Assembly: GCA_031295725.1 (NCBI GenBank)
Contig: JAUMNV010000004.1
Span: forward strand, 1 to 36,391
Source: Collinsella sp.
Lineage (GTDB): Bacteria; Actinomycetota; Coriobacteriia; Coriobacteriales; Coriobacteriaceae
DNA: 36,391 nucleotides
Direction: 5' to 3'
Shown here: piece after piece, positions 8,297 through 17,364 of the stretch
How the letters are laid out: each line of letters begins with the position of its first letter
How positions within the stretch are numbered: position 1 is the stretch's first letter
Notes under the pieces: generated by a model
Database searches by the model: none
What the model saw: the letters and a program-made list of their open reading frames with translations, nothing else
Told to the model about the DNA's origin: nothing
Program-made: the position numbers and the translations under genes

Positions 8297-8317
8297 CCGA
8301 TACGAAGGGAGTTCCGT

Positions 8318-10405
<2,088 letters not shown>

Positions 10406-10435
10406 AGCGTAACTGACATATCGTCACGGTATTGA

Positions 10436-10469
10436 GCCGGGGTCCGCATCGCTCGGCCCCCGGCTTTTT
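10436..10469 (+). terminator. Rho-independent terminator of glutamine synthetase
   Basis: GCCGGGG (10436-10442) pairs with CCCCGGC (10458-10464) and is followed directly by TTTTT, 31 bases after the glutamine synthetase stop. Confidence 0.88.
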
Positions 10470-10521
10470 GTTTGAGAAGGGCGCTTTGGAGTCCGTTTTG
10501 CAACTGATTCGCCCATGCAAT

Positions 10522-10756
10522 AAGGGGTCGTGGGCAAAAAACGTCAAATATGAGTACTGTCACAAGTCCCGTAGCATTATCTTTTTGCAAAATATGCTGT
10601 GTTACGCAACATATGTCCAAGTACTTAGCTGATGAAGGCCTGCAATTCTTCCGCTGTAGGACCCCTGGCGTTTAAATCGCCTTCTGATGGCATGAAATCG
10701 CTGTTACTAAATTGGTAACAGTACTCATATTTGCTATTTTTTGACCACGGGCCCTT
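10522..10756. mobile_element. MITE-like element with about 43-base imperfect terminal inverted repeats
   Basis: The left arm (10522-10566) and the right arm (10713-10756) are reverse complements with about eight differences. The best core is AAATATGAGTACTGT (10546-10560) against ACAGTACTCATATTT (10718-10732), a perfect 15-mer. It extends outwards through CGTGG, CAAAAAA and AAGGG blocks shared by both ends. The 235-base element has no transposase and no long ORF. A minus-strand peptide MPSEGDLNARGPTAEELQAF lies inside. I see no clear target-site duplication. Confidence 0.6.
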
Positions 10757-10809
10757 GGATGGCAGTGTGATTTTATGCCCTCGAGGTTCGAATCCCGGCA
10801 TATCGGTAG

Positions 10810-10841
10810 CAAAAAGCCCGCTACCGAATTGGTAACGGGCT
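10810..10841 (-). terminator. Terminator downstream of the degenerate tRNA-Glu copy
   Basis: AGCCCGCTACC (10815-10825) pairs, with one mismatch, with GGTAACGGGCT (10831-10841). On the minus strand it is followed by TTTTT (plus-strand A-run 10810-10814). Confidence 0.65.
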
Positions 10842-10997
10842 TCTTAGATTCTGTGGTGCCCCCAGCGGGATGTCCGCGTGCGGCTGGCGCCGCCCGCCTT
10901 CGCTGCGTCACTTCGCTCCTTGCGTGCTGCGCTGGAAAACGCTTCGCGTTTCCACAGCTCCGCACCCTGTCGGGTTCGAATCCCGGCACATGGATAG

Positions 10998-11029
10998 CAA
11001 AAAGCCCATCACCGCGAGGGCAACGGGCT
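10998..11029 (-). terminator. Terminator of tRNA-Glu
   Basis: AGCCC (11003-11007) pairs with GGGCT (11025-11029) with further inner pairing. On the minus strand it is followed by TTTTT (A-run 10998-11002), 13 bases after the CCA end of the tRNA. It is the counterpart of the hairpin at 10815-10841, shifted by 188 bases. Confidence 0.7.
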
Positions 11030-11041
11030 TCTCAGTTTAAA

Positions 11042-11118
11042 TGGTGCCCCCAGCGGGATTCGAACCCGCGATATCCACCTTGAAAGGGTGGCGTCCTTGG
11101 CCGCTAGACGATGGGGAC
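11042..11118 (-). tRNA. tRNA-Glu (UUC), CCA encoded
   Basis: On the minus strand the sequence begins GTCCCCATCGTCTAGCGG and ends TGGGGGCACCA. The seven-base acceptor stem pairs (one G-U), the anticodon loop CTTTCAA gives anticodon UUC, and the T-arm contains GGTTCGAATCC. The CCA is in the DNA (11042-11044). A TATACT -10 box lies upstream at 11129-11134. Confidence 0.95.
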
Positions 11119-11128
11119 AGCGGGAAAG

Positions 11129-11134
11129 AGTATA
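11129..11134 (-). promoter_or_regulatory. -10 box of tRNA-Glu
   Basis: TATACT on the minus strand lies ten bases before the tRNA 5' end. The -35 region is not clear (TGTGAA at about 17 bases upstream is the best fit). Confidence 0.5.
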
Positions 11135-11178
11135 GCAGACTTTTTTATCCGTTCACATATCGTTGGCAGATTGAAAAA

Positions 11179-11211
11179 CCACCACAAAGGTGCCTGTTCC
11201 CTTTGTGGTGG
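11179..11211 (-). terminator. REP-type hairpin serving as terminator of murT-gatD
   Basis: CCACCACAAAGG (11179-11190) pairs perfectly with CCTTTGTGGTGG (11200-11211) around a nine-base loop. On the minus strand it is followed by TTTTT, seven bases after the murT-gatD stop. Read on the minus strand, the loop region GGGAACAGGCACC matches the GGGGwCAGG theme of the hairpin at 18519-18547. Confidence 0.85.
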
Positions 11212-11218
11212 CGGGGCG

Positions 11219-13396
11219 TTAGGGGAGGAGCTTCATGGCTGCGTCGTGGGCGGCGTGCTCGTAGGTGTCGTCGAGGGGCTTGAGCGGCAGCAGGGCTGTG
11301 GCCTGCGCATCGCCGCGGCGCTCGAGGGCGTGGGCGATGAGCCAGTCGGCAAGCTCGGGGTTCTTGGGCAGCGCCGGGCCATGCAGGTACGTGCCGATGA
11401 CGCCCTTGTAGATCAGACCCTCGAAGCCGTCGTCTCCGTTGTTGCCGGTGCCCGTGACGACGGACGTTCCAAGCGGCGTGGCATCTGCGTCGAGCAGAGT
11501 GCGGCCGCCGTGGTTCTCGAATCCCACAAAGGGCCCGGGCGCCAGGTCGGTCTTGACGGCGACGTTGCCGATCAGGCGGTCAGAACCGCGCACGGTTTCG
11601 GCGGCGATGATGCCCAAGCCTTCAATGCGATCTTCACCCATGTAGTATGAACGGCCGAGCAGCTGGTAGCTACCACAGATGGCAAGCAATGAGCCACCAT
11701 CTTCAACATAGGCCGCGACCTTGTCTTTTTGAGCGAGCAGCTCGTGCGCCACGGCCAGCTGGTCGCGATCGGAGCCGCCGCCCATCATGACGATATCGGC
11801 GTCGGTGAGATCGAGCACCTCGCCCATGCGGACCTCGTCCACGCGAACGGGGATGCCGCGCCAGGCGCAGCGGCGCTCGAGGGCGATGACATTGCCGCCG
11901 TCGCCATAGAGGTTGAGGGCATCGGGATACAGGTAGACGATGCGCAGCGGGCGCGAGAGCTCGGTCGGCGCGACGCCGACGGGGACGGCACTGCCATCGG
12001 CGCACGTTGCAGCGTGGGCGGCAACCGTAGCCGCATCGGTGCCTTTAAGCTCGTCGAGCTCCTTGACCAGCGGCGGGAAGGCCGTGTAGTTTGCGACGGC
12101 ATAGAAAGTGTCGCCAGCCTCCTCGTCTGCCACGGTGCCAATCGCCTGCTCGATATTCGAGATGATGGCGGCGTCGATGCCGGCGTACTTCAGGCGTACC
12201 TGCATGTCGTGCGCGCGCGTGCCGCCAGCAAAGGCGACAAGCCCCGTTGTGTCGGCGATGCGTTCAAAGTCGACGTCGTAGATCCACGATACATCGTGGC
12301 CATCGGCATCGTTGTCGTTCAGGAAGAAGGCGCAGAGCCTGCCACCTGCTGTTTTAATGGACTGGATTTGTCGATCGAAGCCTACGGGATTTTTGGCCAG
12401 ATTGGCCTCGACGGTACGGCCGGCGATTTCCCAGCGGCCCATGCGTCCGCCGGCGGGGACGTAGGCATCGAGCGTGGGCTGCAGATGAGCTGCGTCCACG
12501 CCCAGCTCGCGCGCCGCAAAGAAGGCGGCGGCAACGTTGTAGACCATATACAGGCCGTTATAGCGCGTGGCGATGTGCGTGGCAGGTGCGTCGGCATCGG
12601 GTCCAAAGTTCAAGTCAAAGCCGTAGCCGTCGCAGCCGAGCTCCACGCCCGTCACGCGACGGACAAGCGCAGGGCGACCCCAGCCGCACGAAGGACAATG
12701 ATAGGCGCCGAGCTGGCCGTACTGCACATAGTCGTACTCCAACGGGGCGTTGCACTGCGAGCAAAAGCGCGAGTCGCTAATACGGTCGGACTCGGTGTCG
12801 GTGGCGCCGTCGATGCCAAAGGCAATACTCGCGTTGGGAACGCGCGCGGCAATCGAGGCGCACAGCGGGTCGTCGGCGTTGTAGATAAGCGTTGTTGTCG
12901 GCGAGAGCTCCAACGCATGGGCGATGACCTCCTGGGTGTGATCGATCTCGCCATAGCGATCCAGCTGGTCGCGGAACAGGTTGAGCAGCACGAAGTACGT
13001 CGGCTTGAGCTTGGGCAGGACGCGCACGGTGTAGAGCTCATCGCATTCAAAAACGCCCACGCGCTTGCCGCCGCCGGCTCGCTTGAGGCCGCTGCGCGCT
13101 TCGAGCAGTGCGCCCACCACACCAGGCTCCATGTTGTTGCCGGCGCGGTTGCATACCACGGTGGCGCCGCTGGCGGCAACGGCGTCGGCGATGAGGTTGG
13201 AGGTGGTGGTCTTGCCATTGGTGCCGGTGATCACCACGCTGCGGTCGACCAGGCTCGCGAGGTCGCTTAGCAGCTCGGGGTCGATCTTCATGGCGATGCG
13301 GCCGGGAAGCACGCCACCCTGGCGCTTGAGGACAGAGCGCAGTCCCCAGCGGGCGATATCGCTCGAGGTACAGGCGAGAGATGAGCGGAGGTTCAT
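11219..13396 (-). CDS. Fused MurT-GatD: lipid II isoglutaminyl synthase in one polypeptide
   Basis: Amidates the alpha-carboxyl of D-Glu in lipid II, using glutamine and ATP, at the inner face of the membrane. In most bacteria this is two proteins, MurT (about 440 residues) and GatD (about 245); here both lie in one 725-residue frame. MurT part, about 1-450: P-loop GTNGKTT (58-64), Mur-ligase core, Cys4 zinc ribbon C212/C215/C234/C237 and the DUF1727 domain with VSWIYDVDFE (369-378). After a linker of about 25 residues rich in Ala and Thr comes the GatD part, 483-725: VYLYPDALNLYGDGGN, nucleophile Cys574 (LLAICGSYQLLG) and His672 (TYLHGPALPKNP). The N-terminus matches the usual MurT start, and AGGA lies about eight bases before the ATG. 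It is the last gene after two unknown genes. Confidence 0.95.
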   Translation of the reverse strand: MNLRSSLACTSSDIARWGLRSVLKRQGGVLPGRIAMKIDPELLSDLASLVDRSVVITGTNGKTTTSNLIADAVAASGATVVCNRAGNNMEPGVVGALLEARSGLKRAGGGKRVGVFECDELYTVRVLPKLKPTYFVLLNLFRDQLDRYGEIDHTQEVIAHALELSPTTTLIYNADDPLCASIAARVPNASIAFGIDGATDTESDRISDSRFCSQCNAPLEYDYVQYGQLGAYHCPSCGWGRPALVRRVTGVELGCDGYGFDLNFGPDADAPATHIATRYNGLYMVYNVAAAFFAARELGVDAAHLQPTLDAYVPAGGRMGRWEIAGRTVEANLAKNPVGFDRQIQSIKTAGGRLCAFFLNDNDADGHDVSWIYDVDFERIADTTGLVAFAGGTRAHDMQVRLKYAGIDAAIISNIEQAIGTVADEEAGDTFYAVANYTAFPPLVKELDELKGTDAATVAAHAATCADGSAVPVGVAPTELSRPLRIVYLYPDALNLYGDGGNVIALERRCAWRGIPVRVDEVRMGEVLDLTDADIVMMGGGSDRDQLAVAHELLAQKDKVAAYVEDGGSLLAICGSYQLLGRSYYMGEDRIEGLGIIAAETVRGSDRLIGNVAVKTDLAPGPFVGFENHGGRTLLDADATPLGTSVVTGTGNNGDDGFEGLIYKGVIGTYLHGPALPKNPELADWLIAHALERRGDAQATALLPLKPLDDTYEHAAHDAAMKLLP

Positions 13397-13441
13397 GAAA
13401 TCGTTCCTAACGTAAACGACATGGTCGGGGCGATCGCGTCG

Positions 13442-14485
13442 CTAAAAGCCGTAGCGGCGCGCAAATTCCTGGGCAAGCTGCGATACATCTTCGCAGGCGT
13501 TGGCCCAGGGGGCAAAGTCGGGGGTGTCCGAGATAATGCCGTCGGCTTCCCAAACCGCCTGGTGCGAGAGGTCCCAGGGGTCGCGTGGCTCGGGTCGGCA
13601 GGGAAGGTACGGCGTCTGGTACACCGGATTCAGCAAAAAGAACGCGCCGCCCTCGCAACGGTTAGCGAACTCACGCAGCGCGCGCGTCGCCGGGCGCATC
13701 TTGTTTGTTTTGAACAGCAGAATCGTGCGGGCGAGCAGGTACCAAGGAGAGTTTTCGAGTACGTCTGCCCCCATCTGCTCCTCGAGCTGATGTGCCAGGG
13801 CAAAAAAACCGTCCTGGTCTTCCAAGCGGGCGAGGGCAAGTAACACGGTGCCGGCGGCCCGGGTGGGATAGCCCTCCGCCTTAAGAACACGGCGAGAGTA
13901 GTTGGCGGCGGCGCGGTAACGAGCGCTCGCCATGCACAGCTGCGAGATGGCCTCGAGCGTGTGAAGCCAGCCGATAAGCGCCGGCTCGCTCACGGTAAGG
14001 TCTGCTGCGGTGGCACCGTCGGCCAAAACATTATTGGCCCAGTAGTGCGGGGCCTCCATATCAAATCCGGGCACGCTCTGTTGCAGGTAGTCGGCCGTGC
14101 TCGCCTCGAGCTTCATCAAGTCGCCCAGGCAGGCATCGACGGGCGTGTCGGCCAGGATGATGGCGAGCAGCTGGGCATCGAGGACATGCGCATCGACGCG
14201 AACAATCTTGAGCAGCTCATCGCGCATATCGTCGAACAGGCGGTTGCGCGTCTGCTCAAACTCCTCGTCGCTGCCCATGTCCTCGATGCGGCGAAGCTCG
14301 TCAAGCAAATGACGATGAACGCCGGCATAGGACAGCAACGCTTGGGCATGCTCGGTCTGCGCATACTTGTGAGGGTTTGCGCTGATGTCGTTATGGACAA
14401 GCTCGCGTGCTGCATCGGTGAGCTCGGGGTGCGACACCAGATAGGTGCGCTCCAGGTAGGCGGGGATGTAGACGCTCGGATCCAT
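13442..14485 (-). CDS. Conserved-looking protein of unknown function, TPR-like helical
   Basis: A 347-residue protein, predicted soluble: no signal peptide or membrane segment. It is rich in Ala, Leu and Glu with repeated helix pairs such as AALIGWLHTLEAISQLCMASARYRAAANYSRRVLKA-like segments, suggesting a tetratricopeptide-type scaffold, but I cannot place it in a named family. The ending DFAPWANACEDVSQLAQEF resembles the ending of the gene before it (ASFAAWVATNDIVRSQIDE), so the two may be distant paralogues. Its ATG shares a base with the upstream stop (TAATG), and murT-gatD starts 45 bases after its end. Coupling suggests a role linked to cell-wall synthesis or its control; this is inference. 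Confidence 0.8.
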   Translation of the reverse strand: MDPSVYIPAYLERTYLVSHPELTDAARELVHNDISANPHKYAQTEHAQALLSYAGVHRHLLDELRRIEDMGSDEEFEQTRNRLFDDMRDELLKIVRVDAHVLDAQLLAIILADTPVDACLGDLMKLEASTADYLQQSVPGFDMEAPHYWANNVLADGATAADLTVSEPALIGWLHTLEAISQLCMASARYRAAANYSRRVLKAEGYPTRAAGTVLLALARLEDQDGFFALAHQLEEQMGADVLENSPWYLLARTILLFKTNKMRPATRALREFANRCEGGAFFLLNPVYQTPYLPCRPEPRDPWDLSHQAVWEADGIISDTPDFAPWANACEDVSQLAQEFARRYGF

Positions 14486-15561
14486 TAGAGGTCCCCTCCC
14501 TTAAATGGAAGCCCCTGCTCGGCCGCGCGCAGGATGCGCTCGTCGATCTGGGAACGCACGATGTCGTTGGTGGCGACCCAGGCGGCAAAGCTGGCGTTGT
14601 CGGGAGCGCCCATCCCCTCCTGCAGTACCGGCGTCGCCTCGGACAATGCAAGGACAAGCTCGTCGGTGGAGCCCACACCCACGTTGACGCGGGCATAGAC
14701 GCCATCGGGAAACTCGGTTTGGAAGTAGAGCGCCTCGGCTGCGTGCGGACACGAGCGCGCAAGGATGCGCAGGTAGTGCTCGGCGCCCTCGTAATCCAGC
14801 TCGCGCCAGGCTGCGCTCATCAGTGCGATGAGCGTCCACGGGTCCAAGTCGCGCTCTGCGTCCTTGGGACGGCGGCGCAGCGGCGTGTTGGCAAGATAGG
14901 GTACGGAGTGGGCGGAACGAAAACGCTTGAGCTCCTCGGCAGGGTATTCGAGCTTTGCCATGGCAAGCATCGCGGTATGGCGGACGCCAGCGGGGTCGTT
15001 GGGCGCAAAGTCCAGGCTGCGATTCGCGGCTTCGAGCGACATGCGGTAGCGGCCGCTAATGAGCGCGCGCGATGCCAAGGCGGCAAGCCAGCGCAGGTAG
15101 GGACGGCGGGTCAGGTCGCCTGCGGCCTCACGCTCGTAGGGGTCCTGTGCCGAGGCAATCTTGAGCGCCAGGTCGTGCTCCACCTCGTCGCACTTGGACA
15201 CCAGATACTGTACGTATTCCTCGTTGGATTCGGCGGTGAGCGCCGTCAGCATGCGCTGGGCATCCCAGTTGGCCGGATCGAGCGCGGCTGCCTCGCGGAG
15301 CATGTTCTCGGCTGCGGCTTCTTCTTGCTCTGCCTGGGCGTCGTCGGGGATAAAGGGGATGCGGTAGTCGACAGCCTCGACGACCTTGGCAATCAGATGC
15401 CCAGCTCGGTCGCGGTCGTGCACGATGAGCGGCGCGGGGTTACGGGTGAATTGTTCCATCAGACGCTCGACGGCGGGGCCGTCGGTGAGTGGAATATTGT
15501 CGCGGCGCAAGGCCTCAAGAACGAGGCGATGGCAATCCTCTTGAATGGGGTCGAATGCCAT
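14485..15561 (-). CDS. Protein of unknown function, TPR-like helical, first gene of the murT-gatD operon
   Basis: A 358-residue, predicted soluble protein. The start at 15561 (MAFDPIQEDCHRL) is preferred over the longer frame from 15591 because AAAGGAGG lies five bases upstream. The middle (about 95-235) has consecutive helix pairs with TPR-like spacing (RYRMSLEAANRSLDFAPNDP, TALISAAWRELDYEGAEHYL-like), consistent with a protein-interaction scaffold. No catalytic motif is seen. It overlaps the next gene by one base, giving a three-gene leftward unit ending with murT-gatD. Function is unknown. Confidence 0.8.
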   Translation of the reverse strand: MAFDPIQEDCHRLVLEALRRDNIPLTDGPAVERLMEQFTRNPAPLIVHDRDRAGHLIAKVVEAVDYRIPFIPDDAQAEQEEAAAENMLREAAALDPANWDAQRMLTALTAESNEEYVQYLVSKCDEVEHDLALKIASAQDPYEREAAGDLTRRPYLRWLAALASRALISGRYRMSLEAANRSLDFAPNDPAGVRHTAMLAMAKLEYPAEELKRFRSAHSVPYLANTPLRRRPKDAERDLDPWTLIALMSAAWRELDYEGAEHYLRILARSCPHAAEALYFQTEFPDGVYARVNVGVGSTDELVLALSEATPVLQEGMGAPDNASFAAWVATNDIVRSQIDERILRAAEQGLPFKGGDL

Positions 15562-16062
15562 GGGGCCTCCTTTGCTGCGGTTAGGGTTCAAATCATCTCT
15601 ATATAAGGTTCTAGTTTACCCGCATGTGGCACACCGGGGGTGCCGCACTTGGACTTGCACCTTTGCACCACGAAGTCGGATGTCGCACAAATGTCGGCAC
15701 CATGGACGGCCGAGTGGTATCACGGTGCCGCAAACGGTCGATTTTTGGCGGCGAACGGTGCATATTTTGGAAGGGCACCGTCCTGCCCGGGATATGTAGT
15801 CAACCTTGATAAAACGTTTGCCCAGCTTGGGAGTATGAATGCCGCACAAGGGTCTTCAGGGATAGAAAAAACGTTTCATCATTGGCGGCTTTAGGTGAAT
15901 AACTGACCAACCAGAACGGTAAAATAGTGTTTGTCTGAGCGTTGAGACGTTTAGACATCGCGCATTGTCATCGCCGGCAACGCGCAAACCGGTCCTAACG
16001 GAGCCAATTGGGTGCTCCGTTATATACGCAAGTCTAAGAGGGGCTTGTTTAGGAGGCACAGT
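15562..16062. other. 501-base divergent intergenic region
   Basis: No gene seen. It separates the leftward murT-gatD unit from the rightward Fe-ADH. Two perfect AAACGTTT octamers (15812-15819 and 15869-15876) and a related AGACGTTT (15945-15952) may be operator half-sites. A TAAAAT (15920-15925) is a candidate -10 box. A 9-bp perfect hairpin lies in the 5' leader at 15996-16022. Confidence 0.5.
15996..16022 (+). promoter_or_regulatory. Leader hairpin upstream of the Fe-ADH gene
   Basis: TAACGGAGC (15996-16004) and GCTCCGTTA (16014-16022) form a perfect 9-bp stem with a nine-base loop, 40 bases before the ATG. No T-run follows, so it is more likely a leader structure or operator than a terminator. 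Confidence 0.4.
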
Positions 16063-17286
16063 ATGGGACGTTTTACCAATCCTCGCGATCTGTACTTTGG
16101 TGAGGGCGCTCGCCACGAGGTGAAGAACCTCAAGGGCAAGAAGGCCATCATCGTTTCTGGCGGCAGCTCTATGCGCCGCGGCGGGTTCCTGCAGGACGTC
16201 GAGAACGACCTTAAGGAAGGCGGTTTCGAGGTCAAGCTGTTCGAGGGCGTCGAGTCCGACCCGTCCATCGAGACGGTCATGAAGGGCGCCGAGGCCATGC
16301 GCGAGTTCGAGCCCGACTGGATTATCGCCATCGGTGGCGGCTCGCCTATCGATGCCGCTAAGGCCATGTGGGTCTTCTACGAGTATCCCGAGGAGTCCTT
16401 CGATAACATCATCCAGCCGTTCAGCTTCCCTGAGCTGCGTCAGAAGGCTCATTTCTGCGCCATCTCCTCTACCTCCGGCACCGCTACCGAGGTCACCGCG
16501 TTCTCCGTCATTACCGACTACGCCAAGGGCATCAAGTACCCGCTGGCCGACTTCAACATCACCCCTGATGTCGCCATCGTCGACCCCGAGCTCACCTACA
16601 CCATGCCCGCCAAGCTGTGCGCTCACACCGGCATGGACGCTCTGACCCACTGCATGGAGGCCTACGTTTCCACCTGTGCCTCTATGTTCACCGACGCCAA
16701 CGCTCTGCACGGCATCCGCGAGATCGTCGAGTGGCTGCCCAAGTCCTATGCTGGCGACCATGAGGCCCGTCAGCACATGCACGAGGCTCAGTGCATCGCC
16801 GGTATCGCCTTCTCCTCGGGCCTGCTCGGCATCGTTCACTCCATGGCTCACAAGACCGGTGCTGCCTTCGAGAACGGCCACATCATCCACGGTGCCGCTA
16901 ACGCCATGTACCTGGGCAAGGTCATCCAGTGGAACTCCAAGGATCCCCGTGCTGCCGAGCGTTACGCTTACGTGGCCAAGGAGATCCTGCACCTTCCCGG
17001 CGAGACCAACGAGGAGCTCATCGCTGCGCTCGTCCAGAAGATCCGCGACCTCAACGACCAGCTCAACATTCCGCAGTCCATCAAGGATTACGCGAATGGT
17101 GGCGTGAAGGTCGACGCCGAGAACCCGCAGATGGTTTCCGAGGAGGAGTTCCTCGCCAAGCTGCCCGAGATCGCCGCGAACGCCGAGCAGGACGCCTGCA
17201 CGCCCGAGAACCCGCGTGAGACCAAGGCTGCCGACTTCGAGAAGATCCTCAAGGCCTGCTACTACGACACCGACATCGATTTCTAA
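16063..17286 (+). CDS. Iron-containing alcohol dehydrogenase
   Basis: NAD(P)H-linked interconversion of an alcohol and its aldehyde; the substrate is not evident. The 407-residue product has the family nucleotide motif AIGGGSPIDAAKAMW (89-103), SSTSGTATEVTAFSVIT (135-151) and the metal site: Asp192 and His196 (GMDALTHCMEAY), His259 and/or His263 (VHSMAHKTGA) and His276 (IIHGAANAM). The segment ENGHIIHG is longer than the usual TPHG-type loop of FucO, pointing to the butanol-dehydrogenase-like group. The start at 16063 follows TTTAGGAGG with good spacing; the frame from 16012 runs through the leader hairpin and is not used. Strong codon bias (GCC, CGC/CGT, AAG) suggests high expression. A terminator lies at 17308, and gldA follows. 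Confidence 0.93.
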   Translation: MGRFTNPRDLYFGEGARHEVKNLKGKKAIIVSGGSSMRRGGFLQDVENDLKEGGFEVKLFEGVESDPSIETVMKGAEAMREFEPDWIIAIGGGSPIDAAKAMWVFYEYPEESFDNIIQPFSFPELRQKAHFCAISSTSGTATEVTAFSVITDYAKGIKYPLADFNITPDVAIVDPELTYTMPAKLCAHTGMDALTHCMEAYVSTCASMFTDANALHGIREIVEWLPKSYAGDHEARQHMHEAQCIAGIAFSSGLLGIVHSMAHKTGAAFENGHIIHGAANAMYLGKVIQWNSKDPRAAERYAYVAKEILHLPGETNEELIAALVQKIRDLNDQLNIPQSIKDYANGGVKVDAENPQMVSEEEFLAKLPEIAANAEQDACTPENPRETKAADFEKILKACYYDTDIDF

Positions 17287-17307
17287 TCGACTCTTGTTAT
17301 CGTAACG

Positions 17308-17347
17308 AGGGGCTCCGCACGTATCCGTACGGAGCCCCTTTCTTTTT
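17308..17347 (+). terminator. Rho-independent terminator after Fe-ADH
   Basis: AGGGGCTCCG (17308-17317) pairs perfectly with CGGAGCCCCT (17330-17339), followed by TTTCTTTTTT. It ends 18 bases before the gldA start, so gldA expression depends on readthrough or its own promoter. Confidence 0.9.
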
Positions 17348-17364
17348 TAGAGAATGGGATAGTT

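Larger units (their letters stand above)
7892..8317. other. 426-base divergent intergenic region, metF / glutamine synthetase
   Basis: No credible gene. It should hold the promoters of both divergent genes. It contains a 76-base palindromic element (8031-8106) and, in the glutamine synthetase leader, two hairpins described separately. I do not recognise a SAM, SAH, cobalamin or glutamine riboswitch in it. Confidence 0.6.
10470..11041. other. Gene-poor structured region between glutamine synthetase and tRNA-Glu
   Basis: No convincing protein gene. Short frames here translate palindromes and tRNA-like sequence. The region holds a MITE-like element (10522-10756), a 188-bp tandem duplication (10785-11058) and a GC-rich palindromic insert (10871-10972) containing TGGAAAACGC at 10933-10942 opposed to GCGTTTCCA at 10946-10954. 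Confidence 0.7.
10785..11058. repeat. 188-bp-period tandem duplication of tRNA-like 3' end plus terminator
   Basis: Three landmarks recur exactly 188 bases apart: GGTTCGAATCCCGGCA (10785-10800 and 10973-10988), TAGCAAAAAGCCC with a hairpin (starting near 10807 and 10995), and TGGTGCCCCCAGCGGGA (10854-10870 and 11042-11058). The right-hand copy of the last block is the 3' end of the intact tRNA-Glu. The left-hand copy is a tRNA-Glu 3' end, with CCA, whose 5' part has been lost to a GC-rich palindromic sequence. The spacers between landmarks have the same length but differ at many bases, so the duplication is old. Confidence 0.7.

Noticed and set aside
7892..8317. Possible SAM, SAH or glutamine riboswitch between metF and glutamine synthetase
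   Set aside because: The conserved cores of these classes are not recognisable; only palindromes and simple hairpins are seen.
10785..11058. A CRISPR array
   Set aside because: Only two repeat units with a 188-base period and tRNA content; no regular short spacers and no cas genes.
10672..11083. Short ORFs reading MPGFEPDRV... and MVPPAGFEPAIS... around the tRNA region
   Set aside because: They are translations of tRNA T-arm sequence and its duplicated copies, a well-known source of false protein calls.
15562..16062. Small ORFs (for example around 15545-15894) in the divergent intergenic region
   Set aside because: No ribosome-binding site, no recognisable protein composition and overlapping frames on both strands.
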